DNA of 64,000 nucleotides, taken from the NCBI RefSeq assembly GCF_014636295.1, contig NZ_BMEC01000003.1, positions 248,001 through 312,000 on the forward strand. The letters run 5' to 3'. Positions 9,238 through 17,932 of the stretch are shown one piece after another. The first letter of the stretch is position 1, and each line of letters opens with the position of its first letter. Under the pieces are notes generated by a model, which was not told the origin of the DNA, did no database searches, and saw only the letters and a list, made by a program, of their open reading frames with translations. Made by a program: the position numbers and the translations under genes. Origin of the DNA: Marivirga lumbricoides (GTDB lineage Bacteria > Bacteroidota > Bacteroidia > Cytophagales > Cyclobacteriaceae).

Positions 9238-10026
9238 TTAAAACTTCACTAGTTTCTGCTTAAATCCTTTGCCATTTTCGAAAGGATATATACTTTCGTA
9301 TAAATCATCAGTAGAGATATTAGGAATTGAATCTTTGGTGTCGAACTCAAAATAGAGCACTTGCTGAATGTATTCGTTTTCTACAGGAATGCTATCATAA
9401 TACTCCTCTTTATATACATTGAAGCCAAAGTTTATATTATCCAAGTCCTTGCCTTTGAAATGTCCATCTTCCCAAAATTTCACACTGATATGAAATGATT
9501 TATTTTTCCATCTGGTGAATTCTTTCACGATAGCAGAAACCCCTTCTAATACTTCTTTCTTATTTTCTTCTTTTGCTGTTTCAAACAAGTATAAAATCAG
9601 ATCAACAGAACCGGATACAGATTCATTCATTACTATCTCTTCCAGTGGGGGGATGGGATTATGATTAATTTCTTTGTAATTGAAGGAGGTACTGTTTTTA
9701 AATTTAAAAGTAGGGTAATAATTATTAAGCTTAGCTTTTATTAAATTACTGCATTGATAGGTGTGCAGCATTTGAGGAAAATTATCACTTATTTCCTCCC
9801 CTTTTTGTTTATAAGTTCCATGAATAACTATCGCTTTATTATTTGCTAACTCAGCTGTAAATTGATGATAGCCAAGGTTGAGGACAAAATCATTGCTTAA
9901 AACATTAAATTTATCGTTGTATCTTTCTTTTAAAATATTTTCAAGTTCTTTGTCGCTATAAGTTTTTGCCATTTCACAGGAGGTTATTAAGAATAATAAA
10001 GTTGATAATGTTATAATTCTGAACAT
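9238..10026 (-). CDS. Lipoprotein of unknown function, candidate immunity partner
   Basis: This 262-residue protein starts with a short signal peptide and lipobox (LFLITSC), so it should be anchored in a membrane facing the periplasm. The mature part has no motif I recognise; it alternates charged helices and strands. The start codon lies 4 bases after the stop of the DUF4157-lipase gene, so the two are almost certainly co-transcribed. Lipase effectors that act in the periplasm are commonly paired with a lipoprotein inhibitor, so an immunity role is a reasonable inference, but nothing in the sequence proves it. Alternatively it may be an accessory factor for secretion. Confidence 0.6.
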   Translation of the reverse strand: MFRIITLSTLLFLITSCEMAKTYSDKELENILKERYNDKFNVLSNDFVLNLGYHQFTAELANNKAIVIHGTYKQKGEEISDNFPQMLHTYQCSNLIKAKLNNYYPTFKFKNSTSFNYKEINHNPIPPLEEIVMNESVSGSVDLILYLFETAKEENKKEVLEGVSAIVKEFTRWKNKSFHISVKFWEDGHFKGKDLDNINFGFNVYKEEYYDSIPVENEYIQQVLYFEFDTKDSIPNISTDDLYESIYPFENGKGFKQKLVKF

Positions 10027-10030
10027 AAAG

Positions 10031-12010
10031 TTATTGTGTTATCCAATTCCAAATTGAATAAATTCGGTTGGAGGCATCATCGATAGCGTTAGTTACTCCA
10101 TCTTTAAATCCTTCCCATGCATCACTTGCACCTTGTTTGAAGCGGTTGTACCGAATTACTGTTTCTTCGTAAGTTTCTACTACTGTTATATAAGCATGTA
10201 GAATACCCTGTACTTTTCCTCCCAGGTTTTGCCTGAGCGGTTCTGCTACTTTCCTCTGTTGATCATGAGGATAAGCTCTAGAGGAGCTTACTGTTGAATG
10301 ATGGCTTTTATTCATTTCAATATTGTTGATTTGTTCTGCACCTGATGCTTCTCTCATTTTACTATAATGCGATGATGAAAATACATGAGTTGCATGTGCT
10401 TCTGCAATACCACTAACTGTATCAGCCAAAAGAGACTTTATTTCATTCACTTCCCTACCAACAGCTGCCTGGTTTTCATTCAATTTGTTTATAATATCTC
10501 TTAGGCGGATGACGTCTTCAGCAGCTTCCCGGGGCCATTTAAATTGTGGACGGATTATCGATAACACTTCCGCCATATTGCGATCAAAATTAGATATACT
10601 TTCCTTAATAGTCTCAATATGACCACTAAGACTATCTATCAAAATATTTACATCCAGGTGTCTGCCAAAATCATGCTCATAGGTTGTGCCTGGCAAATTA
10701 GCTTCACCTGCTTTATCAACAATATCTCCCGTAACAATATGATGAATAGCTTTTGGCCGCTCGCTTTCTGGTATTTTTTGGAAACGATCAACAGAAGCCT
10801 GATCAATACCGGGAGATTGGAAGGTGGATACATTAGCTACCTGTCCAGAGAAATTAACAGCAGTATGTTGTGCCATTGCACCACCCAAACTATGACCCGT
10901 AACATCAACAGGGCCATCTGCTCTACTTAATATTGCTTCTATTAGATTTCTATTTGCTTCAAATTGCTGTAAGCCTACGGCTCGGGGATCTAAATCCACA
11001 TAAATTGTCATTAAATTTTCTGATCCTCCTCCGGGAATCGTTCCTCTAATAGCTAAAATATCATTTTTCTCTGATCTGGATTTAATTAGCACTGCCTGAA
11101 ATCCTAATTGTGCGCCACTCGACCTTCCTATCCAGCTTATCCCTGACTCGCTAGCCTCATAGCCGTTATTAGTTAAAAAATTTCTTTCTTGCTCAGTTAA
11201 TCCAGAGTTTTCCGGTTTGTAAACAAGATGGTGCGCAGCAAATTCGTATACAGCCTGTTGCGGTGCTATTTGGTCTAATGCGTCTTGTCCTGAAACTTTT
11301 TGTAAAATTTTATGAGGAGAGTTTTTATTATATAAATTTACATCACTGTTGTGATGAATATTCCCACCAACTTTAAACTGCATAGCCTTATTCCCCATTT
11401 CATCTGCCTCTTTTTCAAGAGCAGCATCATCATTTATGGAAATATTGGATTTTAATTGCTTAGTTGGCTTTACTCTTCCTTCTTTTTGCTGGATTACATG
11501 CCAGGCTTCATGCGGTAAGTGTTTTTCCTGACCTGGTCCCAAATGTATGTCGGTACCTTGTGCGTAAGCCAAAGCATTCATTTCAGAAGGTTTGTTAGAA
11601 TTTCTGTACACTCTCACATCGTCCATAGAATGGCCGGAAAGGTGTTCTATACCTGATTTTAAATTTTCGGGTAAGCCGGTGGAGTTAGAGTTATTATTTT
11701 CGGGGATATCGCTTTCTTTTCGGTTTTTCTTCTGAAGGATTTGATGCTGAGGATATTGCTCCTTGTTTTGTGTCTTCCGGGCAACACCAGAAGGTTCTTT
11801 AACACCAAAAGTCATAATGCCAGGCTTAAGTTGAGCAAACTGCTCTGGTTTTTCAGAAGTATGATTTTCAACATATGAAAATCTGGTTATGTCACGAGAA
11901 AGTGTGCGGCTCATCTGTCGGGGTTGTAAGCCTTTCTGCCAATGGGTGTTTTCCTGTCCACTTTGCTGGTGAGCAGTGTTTTCATTAGAATGTTTTGGTT
12001 GATCAGCCAC
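10031..12010 (-). CDS. DUF4157 (eCIS core) domain protein with class 3 lipase domain
   Basis: This 659-residue protein has a polar, low-complexity N-terminus, then a DUF4157 domain near residues 115-210 with the zinc-peptidase-like motif HEAWH (167-171) and a downstream LEKEADEMG. A class 3 lipase fold follows. The nucleophile elbow is GHSLGG with Ser374, a candidate acid is Asp429 (TGDIVDKAG), and a candidate base is His446 or His451. The last 200 residues are helical. DUF4157 proteins are typical cargo or effectors associated with extracellular contractile injection systems, and the domain is thought to help processing or loading. No signal peptide is present. The predicted activity is hydrolysis of lipids or phospholipids in a target cell. 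No contractile tail genes are in the window, so the delivery route is unknown. Confidence 0.8.
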   Translation of the reverse strand: MADQPKHSNENTAHQQSGQENTHWQKGLQPRQMSRTLSRDITRFSYVENHTSEKPEQFAQLKPGIMTFGVKEPSGVARKTQNKEQYPQHQILQKKNRKESDIPENNNSNSTGLPENLKSGIEHLSGHSMDDVRVYRNSNKPSEMNALAYAQGTDIHLGPGQEKHLPHEAWHVIQQKEGRVKPTKQLKSNISINDDAALEKEADEMGNKAMQFKVGGNIHHNSDVNLYNKNSPHKILQKVSGQDALDQIAPQQAVYEFAAHHLVYKPENSGLTEQERNFLTNNGYEASESGISWIGRSSGAQLGFQAVLIKSRSEKNDILAIRGTIPGGGSENLMTIYVDLDPRAVGLQQFEANRNLIEAILSRADGPVDVTGHSLGGAMAQHTAVNFSGQVANVSTFQSPGIDQASVDRFQKIPESERPKAIHHIVTGDIVDKAGEANLPGTTYEHDFGRHLDVNILIDSLSGHIETIKESISNFDRNMAEVLSIIRPQFKWPREAAEDVIRLRDIINKLNENQAAVGREVNEIKSLLADTVSGIAEAHATHVFSSSHYSKMREASGAEQINNIEMNKSHHSTVSSSRAYPHDQQRKVAEPLRQNLGGKVQGILHAYITVVETYEETVIRYNRFKQGASDAWEGFKDGVTNAIDDASNRIYSIWNWITQ

Positions 12011-12053
12011 TAGCTTTTACTGTTACTTGCTTGTAATTGAATGATCCAATATA

Positions 12054-12082
12054 CAAACTTATTTGAAAACCGATACTTCCAA
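12054..12082 (-). promoter_or_regulatory. Candidate Bacteroidota promoter for the DUF4157-lipase gene
   Basis: On the minus strand a TAAGTTTG box (plus-strand CAAACTTA at 12054-12061) fits the TAnnTTTG -7 consensus. A TTG lies about 18 bases upstream (plus-strand CAA at 12080-12082). The predicted start of transcription is about 35-40 bases before the ATG at 12010. The spacing is slightly short of the usual 19-21, so confidence is moderate. Confidence 0.4.
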
Positions 12083-12190
12083 CATGATCATTTATAGTGA
12101 GGCGAATGAATCACCTCTTCTATCTCAAGTTTAATAAATACATGATTATACTGAAACTTATAATTTTAAAGTTATAAAGGGCCAGTTAAA

Positions 12191-12206
12191 TATATTTGTA
12201 ATTTTG
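12191..12206 (+). promoter_or_regulatory. Two overlapping-range -7 boxes before the BamA-like gene
   Basis: TATATTTG (12191-12198) and TAATTTTG (12199-12206) both match TAnnTTTG and lie 8-24 bases before the ATG at 12215. I see no good TTTG element at the -33 distance, so this is a -7-only prediction. A start from either box would give a very short leader. Confidence 0.35.
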
Positions 12207-12214
12207 CTTTTTAA

Positions 12215-14164
12215 ATGCATATTTCTTTAAATACATATCTTTCTTTGCGGCTGCTGATTATTGTATTATTTACTTTTTTTTGTCAAAGTTTGTTGGTGGC
12301 GCAAGAATCAAAAAAGACAGCAGTTGCGGATTCTATTTTCCTTCAATCGGGTAATGTTTTAATATTAGAGGATACTTTTTATTTGCCCGAAACAGATACT
12401 GTTATTTTTCTCCCTGCTGGTAAAACTTATAAAATAAAGCCAAGCCCCTACTTTAAATCTGATAAGTTTTATGATTCCTTAAAAAGCAAAGCTGGCAATA
12501 CGCAGGTAACAAGGATGCTTTTTTCTTTGTTATTTAAAAGTTCCAGTCAGAATATATCCAATAAAAAACCGATCACAAGAGGAGAAGCTGCTTTTGAGCC
12601 ATTTGAAGGTAAAACAATAGGTGCAATTTCACTTGTTAAAGTTCCTGTGCTTGAAGGGTCTGTAAGCGATACCAGTAAAGTATCCAAAACCTGGTATGGT
12701 AAAATGCTTAACAGAGTGCATATGAATACACGAAATAGCATTATTAAACAGAATTTATTATTTAAAACAGGAGAGGAGGTAGATCCTTTCCAGATGGCTG
12801 ATAATGAAAGGATTTTGAGGCAGTTCAGAACCATTCGTGATGCTAAAATTTACCTACTACCCAGAGTAGACAATCCTGATATTGTGGATGTAAAAGTAGT
12901 GACACAAGATGTGATTTCCTTAGGAGGTTCACTGGAGTACTCTTCTATCAATGATTTTAATATGTCCATTTATGACCGTAATATTTTAGGATATGCACGT
13001 GATTTTCAGGTCAGTTATTATTTTGATGAGCATGAAACCCCCAAGCACGGTTACGGACTTCAATACAGGGTGCCTAACTTTTGGGGTAGTTTTATTCAGG
13101 GAACATTTCAATACGAAAATGCTTATTTTCGAAAGCAAATTAGTGCCAATTTGATGCGCGACTTCTTTACCCCTGAAATAAAATATGGGGGAGGAGCTAC
13201 GCTGAGAAGAGTATCGGAATACTATCAGCCTTTGGATACAGTATTTTTTGAAATCCCATATACTAAAAATGAAGCATCCTTATGGTTGGGCAGGTCTTAC
13301 CAGATTATGAAGAGGACCAACTTTATCGTTCAAACGCGCTTTAGCAGTACCGATTATGTGGAGAGGCCTAAAGTAACAGAAGATAGTAACCGTTATTTCT
13401 TAAGTACAAATATGTACTTTGCCAGTCTATCTTTGGTAAAGCGAACCTATTCAAAAAGTAAGTTAATCCGTGGTTTTGGCCGAACAGAGGATGTGCCCAA
13501 AGGAAAGATGCTTTCTTTAACTTATGCTTTTGATAACAATGAATTCTATAACAGGAACTATTGGCAGGTAAAGGCAGGCTTTGCAGAGTATTTCAAAAAT
13601 GTGGGGTATGCAAGTGCCAATGTCGGTATTGGAGCATATAGGTACTCGAATCATTGGGAGGATGGTGTCTTAAACACTTATTTCAATTATTTTAGTCCTT
13701 TAATTATAACAGGTAAATCTTCTTTCAGACAGTTCGTTAATGTGAATTATGTTCGTGGGATCAATAGAAAATTTGAAGATGTACTGGTGGTTGATAAAAA
13801 TTTTGAAACAGATCACGAGTTAAGGCCTTTAGGAAAAAAACGTTTTAACATGACTTTTGAATCTGTGTACTTTGCCCCTTGGTACTTTTACGGATGCAAA
13901 TTTAGTTTTTACAACAGGAATAGTATCAATTGGCTTAGCAATGACAACCTTTTTGATAAGGACAGACTTTTCTCCTCTTTTGGTGCGGGTGTCAGAATAC
14001 TAAATGAGAGTTTCGTGTTTCCAACAATAGAATTAAATTTCACTTATTATAATAGCCCTGGTGGTTATCCTAATACTACGGATTTAAGGTTGTTCAATAA
14101 CTATCCTGGTGATTTCCTGGAAATGCAAATTGGCAGGCCGCAGGTATTGCCGTTTAACAACTAA
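12215..14164 (+). CDS. BamA/TamA-like outer-membrane protein
   Basis: This 649-residue protein has an N-terminal hydrophobic signal ending near LLVAQ. Around residues 145-230 is a POTRA-like module (TRNSIIKQNLLFKTGEEVDP, then ERILRQFRTIRDAKIYL and the strand VDVKVVTQDV). The rest is rich in amphipathic, aromatic beta strands such as LGGSLEYSSINDFNMS and FWGSFIQGTFQYENAYF, ending as an outer-membrane barrel. The layout resembles the Omp85 superfamily, but it has one clear POTRA rather than the five of BamA, so it is a relative and not the essential BamA itself. It is transcribed divergently from the DUF4157-lipase gene. The substrate is unknown. Confidence 0.65.
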   Translation: MHISLNTYLSLRLLIIVLFTFFCQSLLVAQESKKTAVADSIFLQSGNVLILEDTFYLPETDTVIFLPAGKTYKIKPSPYFKSDKFYDSLKSKAGNTQVTRMLFSLLFKSSSQNISNKKPITRGEAAFEPFEGKTIGAISLVKVPVLEGSVSDTSKVSKTWYGKMLNRVHMNTRNSIIKQNLLFKTGEEVDPFQMADNERILRQFRTIRDAKIYLLPRVDNPDIVDVKVVTQDVISLGGSLEYSSINDFNMSIYDRNILGYARDFQVSYYFDEHETPKHGYGLQYRVPNFWGSFIQGTFQYENAYFRKQISANLMRDFFTPEIKYGGGATLRRVSEYYQPLDTVFFEIPYTKNEASLWLGRSYQIMKRTNFIVQTRFSSTDYVERPKVTEDSNRYFLSTNMYFASLSLVKRTYSKSKLIRGFGRTEDVPKGKMLSLTYAFDNNEFYNRNYWQVKAGFAEYFKNVGYASANVGIGAYRYSNHWEDGVLNTYFNYFSPLIITGKSSFRQFVNVNYVRGINRKFEDVLVVDKNFETDHELRPLGKKRFNMTFESVYFAPWYFYGCKFSFYNRNSINWLSNDNLFDKDRLFSSFGAGVRILNESFVFPTIELNFTYYNSPGGYPNTTDLRLFNNYPGDFLEMQIGRPQVLPFNN

Positions 14165-14331
14165 TAGGGCTTATTTAGCATTTATGCTAATATGAGTTCT
14201 TATTCCTCAGATCAAGTGATTATTTGAAGATTTTCATGAAAAATAAATTTCGTAATCTTTTTGCTACTATATAACAAGATTCTATCTTATCAGCTGATGC
14301 CATTTCTTTGTTGCTCCAAAACACCCCTGTA

Positions 14332-14353
14332 GTCCCCGCCAGCTGGCGGGGAC
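14332..14353. repeat. Perfect 22-base GC-rich palindrome
   Basis: The sequence is self-complementary over its full length: GTCCCCGCC, centre AGCT, GGCGGGGAC. The core CGCCAGCTGGCG recurs with one change as CGCCAACTGGCG inside TTCGCCAACTGGCGAA at 14517-14532. It stands out in AT-rich DNA. It could form a strong hairpin, act as a bidirectional terminator, or be a REP-like element. Confidence 0.7.
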
Positions 14354-14461
14354 AACCACACGGCTTAAGATCGGCAAAAAACTAAAAGCATCAACACTAT
14401 TTTCTATCGTAAGAAAAGTTTTGTTATCTCAATTGAGGTTCAGTTCAAAGGACTGCGATGA

Positions 14462-14570
14462 CTTGATGCAAAAGAAAGCAATGCCAAAGGCATCCCTTTG
14501 GGGAAAATCAAGACAATTCGCCAACTGGCGAACCCAGCTGCAATTCCACGCGTTTCCTGCCTTTTTGTCC
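14462..14570. repeat. Degenerate dispersed repeat, copy 1
   Basis: The element has CTTGA, then a CAAAAGAAA stretch, then TCAAGACAA and later TTTTGTCC. The same order of blocks occurs at 55189-55260, with CTTGA/TCAAG and GACAA/TTGTC forming nested inverted arms in both copies. This copy carries extra sequence, including the TTCGCCA/TGGCGAA dyad. It looks like a small non-coding mobile or REP-type element. Confidence 0.5.
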
Positions 14571-14657
14571 CTACGCCCGCTTTATCGTGCCAAGTTTAGT
14601 TGATTTTCGAACATTGGAATATTTATCAAGAGTACCCTATTTATTTGAAAAATTTTA

Positions 14658-15863
14658 TCACCTTACTTCAATCTGGCTTTCCAGGGTTTTGTGTACAGGA
14701 CATTTCTTTGCTATTTCAATTAATCTTTCTCTTTGTTCCTCGGTTAAATTGCCTTTAATTTCTATTTTTCTATTGAAGTAGGTGATTTTACTTTCGTCAG
14801 ATTCACAATGTTCACTATCCTTTTCATGACAATTATCCTGGTTTACATGTACCTGAATTTCATTTACCTCCCACTTTTTTCTATTGGCATACATTCGTAA
14901 GGTAATGGCAGTACAGGCAGCCAGTGCTGATGTGAGAAATCCATAAGGAGAAGGGCCAAAGTCATCCCCTCCCACATCCTCTGGTTCATCTGCTAAAAGG
15001 TGATGGCCTTCTGCTACAATTTGAGTTGTATAATTATCTTCTTTAGGGCCAATTAGTGCCACAGTTTGCGCATCAGTAGAAAGTTTTTCAGCTTTTTTAG
15101 GCTGTGTTACATACCTGCCAGCCCACATGGCAATCATTTCACCTGCATAAATAGAATCTTCCTTTTTACTCAACAAATGGTCAGCTCCATCAAGAGAAAC
15201 GAAGCTTTTAGGGTGAAAAGCCCTGTCATAAATTTCTTTGGCATTTTCTATACCCACTACATTGTCCTGTGGAGAGTGCATCACTAACACTGCTTTTCTT
15301 AAATCTTCCAGTAGCTTCAGGCCTTTGCTTTGCTTCAGGTCTTCTAAAAATTGCTCTTTTATAGTGAATGGTCTGCCGCCAATAGAAATTTCAGCTTTTC
15401 CGTTTTTCTTAATTTGATCCACGCCATCCTTAATCAAATGCAGCACATGCTCAGGTTGTGCCGGAGCCCCGATTGTAGTTATTGCTTTAACTGAATCTAT
15501 TTGCGCTGCAGCCATTAAAACAGCGGCCCCTCCTAAGGAGTGCCCTACAAGAAGTGAAGGAGCCTGGTATTTTTCTTTTAGAAAGTTAGCCGCAGCCACC
15601 AGGTCTTCCATATTGGAAGTAAAGTTGGTGTCAGCAAATTCACCTTCACTTTCCCCGAGTCCGGTAAAATCAAAGCTCATTACCGCATAACCATGCTTTG
15701 AAAGCCCAAAAGAGATGTTTCTTACAGCATTCAGGTTTTTTGTGCAGGTAAAACAATGCGCAAAAATCACATAATTATTTGGCTTCTGATCAGCCGGGAA
15801 GGCGATGTAGGCTGCCAGCTCATTTCCCTGAGCACTTTTGAAACTTACTTTTTCTCTCTTCAT
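14658..15863 (-). CDS. Bifunctional alpha/beta hydrolase - OsmC family protein
   Basis: This 401-residue fusion has an alpha/beta hydrolase of about 255 residues with nucleophile elbow GHSLGG (Ser109), acid Asp200 (HSPQDNVV) and base His229 (GADHLL). A C-terminal OsmC domain follows, with redox cysteines Cys317 (LAACTAITL) and Cys388 (KKCPVHKTLE). OsmC/Ohr domains reduce organic hydroperoxides using paired cysteines. The fusion is a recognised family in Bacteroidota and Proteobacteria, but its joint substrate is not established. An ATG preceded by AT-rich DNA at 15863 gives the usual family length. It stands alone, convergent to the BamA-like gene. A role in detoxifying peroxidised esters or lipids is plausible. 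Confidence 0.85.
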   Translation of the reverse strand: MKREKVSFKSAQGNELAAYIAFPADQKPNNYVIFAHCFTCTKNLNAVRNISFGLSKHGYAVMSFDFTGLGESEGEFADTNFTSNMEDLVAAANFLKEKYQAPSLLVGHSLGGAAVLMAAAQIDSVKAITTIGAPAQPEHVLHLIKDGVDQIKKNGKAEISIGGRPFTIKEQFLEDLKQSKGLKLLEDLRKAVLVMHSPQDNVVGIENAKEIYDRAFHPKSFVSLDGADHLLSKKEDSIYAGEMIAMWAGRYVTQPKKAEKLSTDAQTVALIGPKEDNYTTQIVAEGHHLLADEPEDVGGDDFGPSPYGFLTSALAACTAITLRMYANRKKWEVNEIQVHVNQDNCHEKDSEHCESDESKITYFNRKIEIKGNLTEEQRERLIEIAKKCPVHKTLESQIEVR

Positions 15864-16378
15864 TTTTATGGAGTCTTTTGCATTTCTGATTACTGTTCAA
15901 CCTCGAATCAGAAATTCAGAAATTGTAAAAAAAAATGTAGTTCTTACCCTTTTAATTAATCTGGTATTTTATCCATTAAAAATAAAAACCTGGATTCATA
16001 TGGGGAAATTGCTAACAATTGATTTAAAACTATTCTAATGATACCTTGCCGATAAGGAGCATAGATACTTCAGGACTTACGTAAATTAGCAGTAGTCTGT
16101 TTTTTTTAAATTTTGGAGGATATGTGGTCTCAGCATGCACCCTATTTATAGATGCTAATGATACAGCTTATGTGCTCTGTAATTATCCATAATTTTAATT
16201 AAATTCATTACATTGATGTGGAAAATCAAATAGAATTCTAAAAAGTATTACTATATTTAAATGCTTTTAATAATTCCGTTTTAAGTAATATCTGCCAAAC
16301 CAGAGGTATTGCTTAAAATATAGAGTTATCTATTTTAAGTTACCATAAAAACATTAACTACAGTTTAAAACACATACC
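15864..16378. other. AT-rich intergenic region
   Basis: I find no gene in this 515-base stretch between divergent genes. The only structured element is an imperfect inverted repeat at 16279-16318. No exact TAnnTTTG promoter box with a -33 partner was found for either flanking gene. Confidence 0.6.
16279..16318. repeat. Imperfect inverted repeat before the TerB-like gene
   Basis: TTTTAAGTAATATCTG is followed after six bases by CAGAGGTATTGCTTAAAA. The arms pair with one bulge and G-T wobbles, giving a stem of about 15 pairs. It lies 60 bases before the ATG at 16379. It lacks a T-run directly after the stem, so an operator or leader hairpin is as likely as a terminator. Confidence 0.4.
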
Positions 16379-16774
16379 ATGCTTAAAGAACAGCTTAAAA
16401 TCTTAATTAAACTAGCTACTATCGATAATGAATTAGCTGAAAAAGAAGCAAACCTTATTGAGAAAATAGGAAAGGCAAATGGCATTACTGAAGATGAGAT
16501 ATATGGGATGATGAAAAATCCTGAGCCATATAAAAATCTTGATACTCTTTCAGAAGACCAGCGTTTTGAGTACTTATATAACATTGTCCAGTTGATGAAA
16601 ATTGATGGTAAGGTATATAAGAGTGAAATTGTTTTCTGTCAGGATATTGCGGAAAGACTGGGCTTTAAAAAGAAAGCAGTAGCCGAGTTATCAAAAGGTA
16701 TTTTCAGTGATCCGAGCATCACTTCAGACAGAGAGGAATTGAAAAGAAGAGTTAAGAAACATTCTTTAAGGTAA
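16379..16774 (+). CDS. TerB-like small helical protein
   Basis: This 131-residue all-helical protein matches the TerB/DjlA N-terminal type. A first helix is LIKLATIDNELAEKEANLIE, and a second set contains VQLMKIDGKVYKSEIVFCQD. The paired DNELAEKE and DGKVYKSE acidic loops are the usual metal- or partner-binding sites of this fold. It is cytosolic by prediction, without a signal or membrane span. A clear hairpin terminator follows at 16793-16819, so it is a single-gene transcript. No other tellurite-resistance gene is nearby, and a general stress or co-chaperone role is only an inference. Confidence 0.6.
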   Translation: MLKEQLKILIKLATIDNELAEKEANLIEKIGKANGITEDEIYGMMKNPEPYKNLDTLSEDQRFEYLYNIVQLMKIDGKVYKSEIVFCQDIAERLGFKKKAVAELSKGIFSDPSITSDREELKRRVKKHSLR

Positions 16775-16792
16775 TCTTACACCGTAATTAAT

Positions 16793-16819
16793 AGCCTCTG
16801 TATACGCAGGGGCTTTTTT
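16793..16819 (+). terminator. Rho-independent terminator after the TerB-like gene
   Basis: AGCCTCTG and CAGGGGCT form an eight-pair stem (one G-T pair) around a six-base loop, followed directly by a run of T. It starts about 20 bases after the stop codon. Confidence 0.8.
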
Positions 16820-17002
16820 ATGCTCAAAAATTAATTGACAATCTTTTATTTTGGTTATGAAGTATTCAGCTGCTTTCTGAAAAATGGTTTATCAGAAACT
16901 TAAACTTTTCTAAGAAAACAGAGTATAAACTGAGAATCATTGAGCTCAGGGCTAAGAATAGTTTGATTTTTTAAGCCTGAAGCAGGAAAGGTAATTAAGC
17001 AT

Positions 17003-17152
17003 ATGAAAAAAGCTATTTTTAAAGCACTTGCCAAATTTAATAAAGCAGTTCTGCCAAGTTTTGGTAATAAAGACCTTACCAAACTGAGTAAATGGCAGAA
17101 AGCTTTGATTGCCTACCGTTATTATGTTACCATTAATGCCCTGGACAGGTAA
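17003..17152 (+). CDS. Conserved small basic protein, 49 residues
   Basis: A short open frame starts at ATG 17003 and ends with TAA at 17150-17152. It encodes 49 residues beginning MKKAIFKALAKFNKAVLP and ending YRYYVTINALDR. From memory, very similar 45-50-residue proteins (LAKxNKAxLPS, then LSKWQKALIAYRYYVTxNALD) occur across Bacteroidota, where databases often label them SsrA-binding protein without real support. A purine-rich AGGAAAGG lies a short way upstream. The protein is strongly basic with an amphipathic N-terminal helix, consistent with binding RNA or membranes. Frames on the other strand here look like shadows. The function is unknown. Confidence 0.65.
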   Translation: MKKAIFKALAKFNKAVLPSFGNKDLTKLSKWQKALIAYRYYVTINALDR

Positions 17153-17383
17153 GTAGAAAAGCATTTTTTTTCTTAGACCAAGCTTCTTGCCCCCCCTAAT
17201 GTTTTCTTCTTTTCAGAAGTTTCATTTCATGTGTCCTGGCTCTTACGGTTTAGGTTATGCTCTACTAATATTTATGGTGAATGAATCCCTTGTACAATCT
17301 ATCTTGAGAAATAAATATTTTGCATAAATTAGCATTATCCCGATTGATCAGCCAATTTAAGTAAGTTAAATAAAACTACACTC

Positions 17384-17932
17384 ATGAAAGCGAAATCACC
17401 CGAATTTTCCAGAACTACTATTACAGAATTAATGATTCCTTCTTATGCCAATTTTGGAGGCAAAATACATGGAGGCATTTTACTCTCATTGATGGATAAG
17501 GTGGCCTATGTATGTGGCTCCAAGCATTCCGGAGCTTACTGTGTTACCGTTTCAGTGGATGACGTGGATTTTCTGCAGCCGGTTGAAGTGGGGGACCTGG
17601 TGTCTATGCTGGCGTCAGTAAATTATGTAGGCACCAGTAGTATGGTGATAGGCATTAAGGTAATTGCTGAGAATGTGCGAACTTCCATAGTAAAGCACAC
17701 GAATACCAGCTACCTCACTATGGTGGCAAAAAACGACAATGGCGAATTAATAAAAGTGCCGCCATTATTATTGGAAAATGAAACCGACATCAGAAGATTT
17801 GCTGAAGCCATCAAGAGGAGAGAGTTGAAGAAAACTTTCCAGGAGCAGATGAGCAAAGAAAAAACTGATTTTACCTTACAAAAGCAAATACAGCTATTGG
17901 AAGGAAAAAGCTGTGAGGTGAGATTGAAATAG
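17384..17932 (+). CDS. Acyl-CoA thioesterase, hotdog fold
   Basis: This 182-residue protein has the acyl-CoA hydrolase pattern of the YciA/BFIT group: NFGGKIHGGILLSLMDKVAYVCGSKHSG around residues 24-50, then VTVSVDDVDFLQPVEVGDLV. The HGG and MD segment forms the hotdog helix with the catalytic acidic residue. It would hydrolyse acyl-CoA to free acid and CoA in the cytosol. A C-terminal charged helix (residues 135-182) extends beyond the core domain, as in two-part family members. The gene stands alone in the plus direction with no obvious partner, and the chain-length preference cannot be read from sequence. Confidence 0.85.
   Translation: MKAKSPEFSRTTITELMIPSYANFGGKIHGGILLSLMDKVAYVCGSKHSGAYCVTVSVDDVDFLQPVEVGDLVSMLASVNYVGTSSMVIGIKVIAENVRTSIVKHTNTSYLTMVAKNDNGELIKVPPLLLENETDIRRFAEAIKRRELKKTFQEQMSKEKTDFTLQKQIQLLEGKSCEVRLK

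Larger units (their letters stand above)
14165..14657. other. Intergenic region with palindromes and a dispersed repeat
   Basis: No convincing gene lies here; short open frames have no family resemblance. The region holds a small inverted repeat TTAGCAT/ATGCTAA (14175-14190), a perfect 22-base GC-rich palindrome (14332-14353), a related palindrome-like site (14517-14532) and a degenerate copy of a dispersed repeat (14462-14570). Together they suggest an accumulation site for small repetitive elements between convergent genes. Confidence 0.6.
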
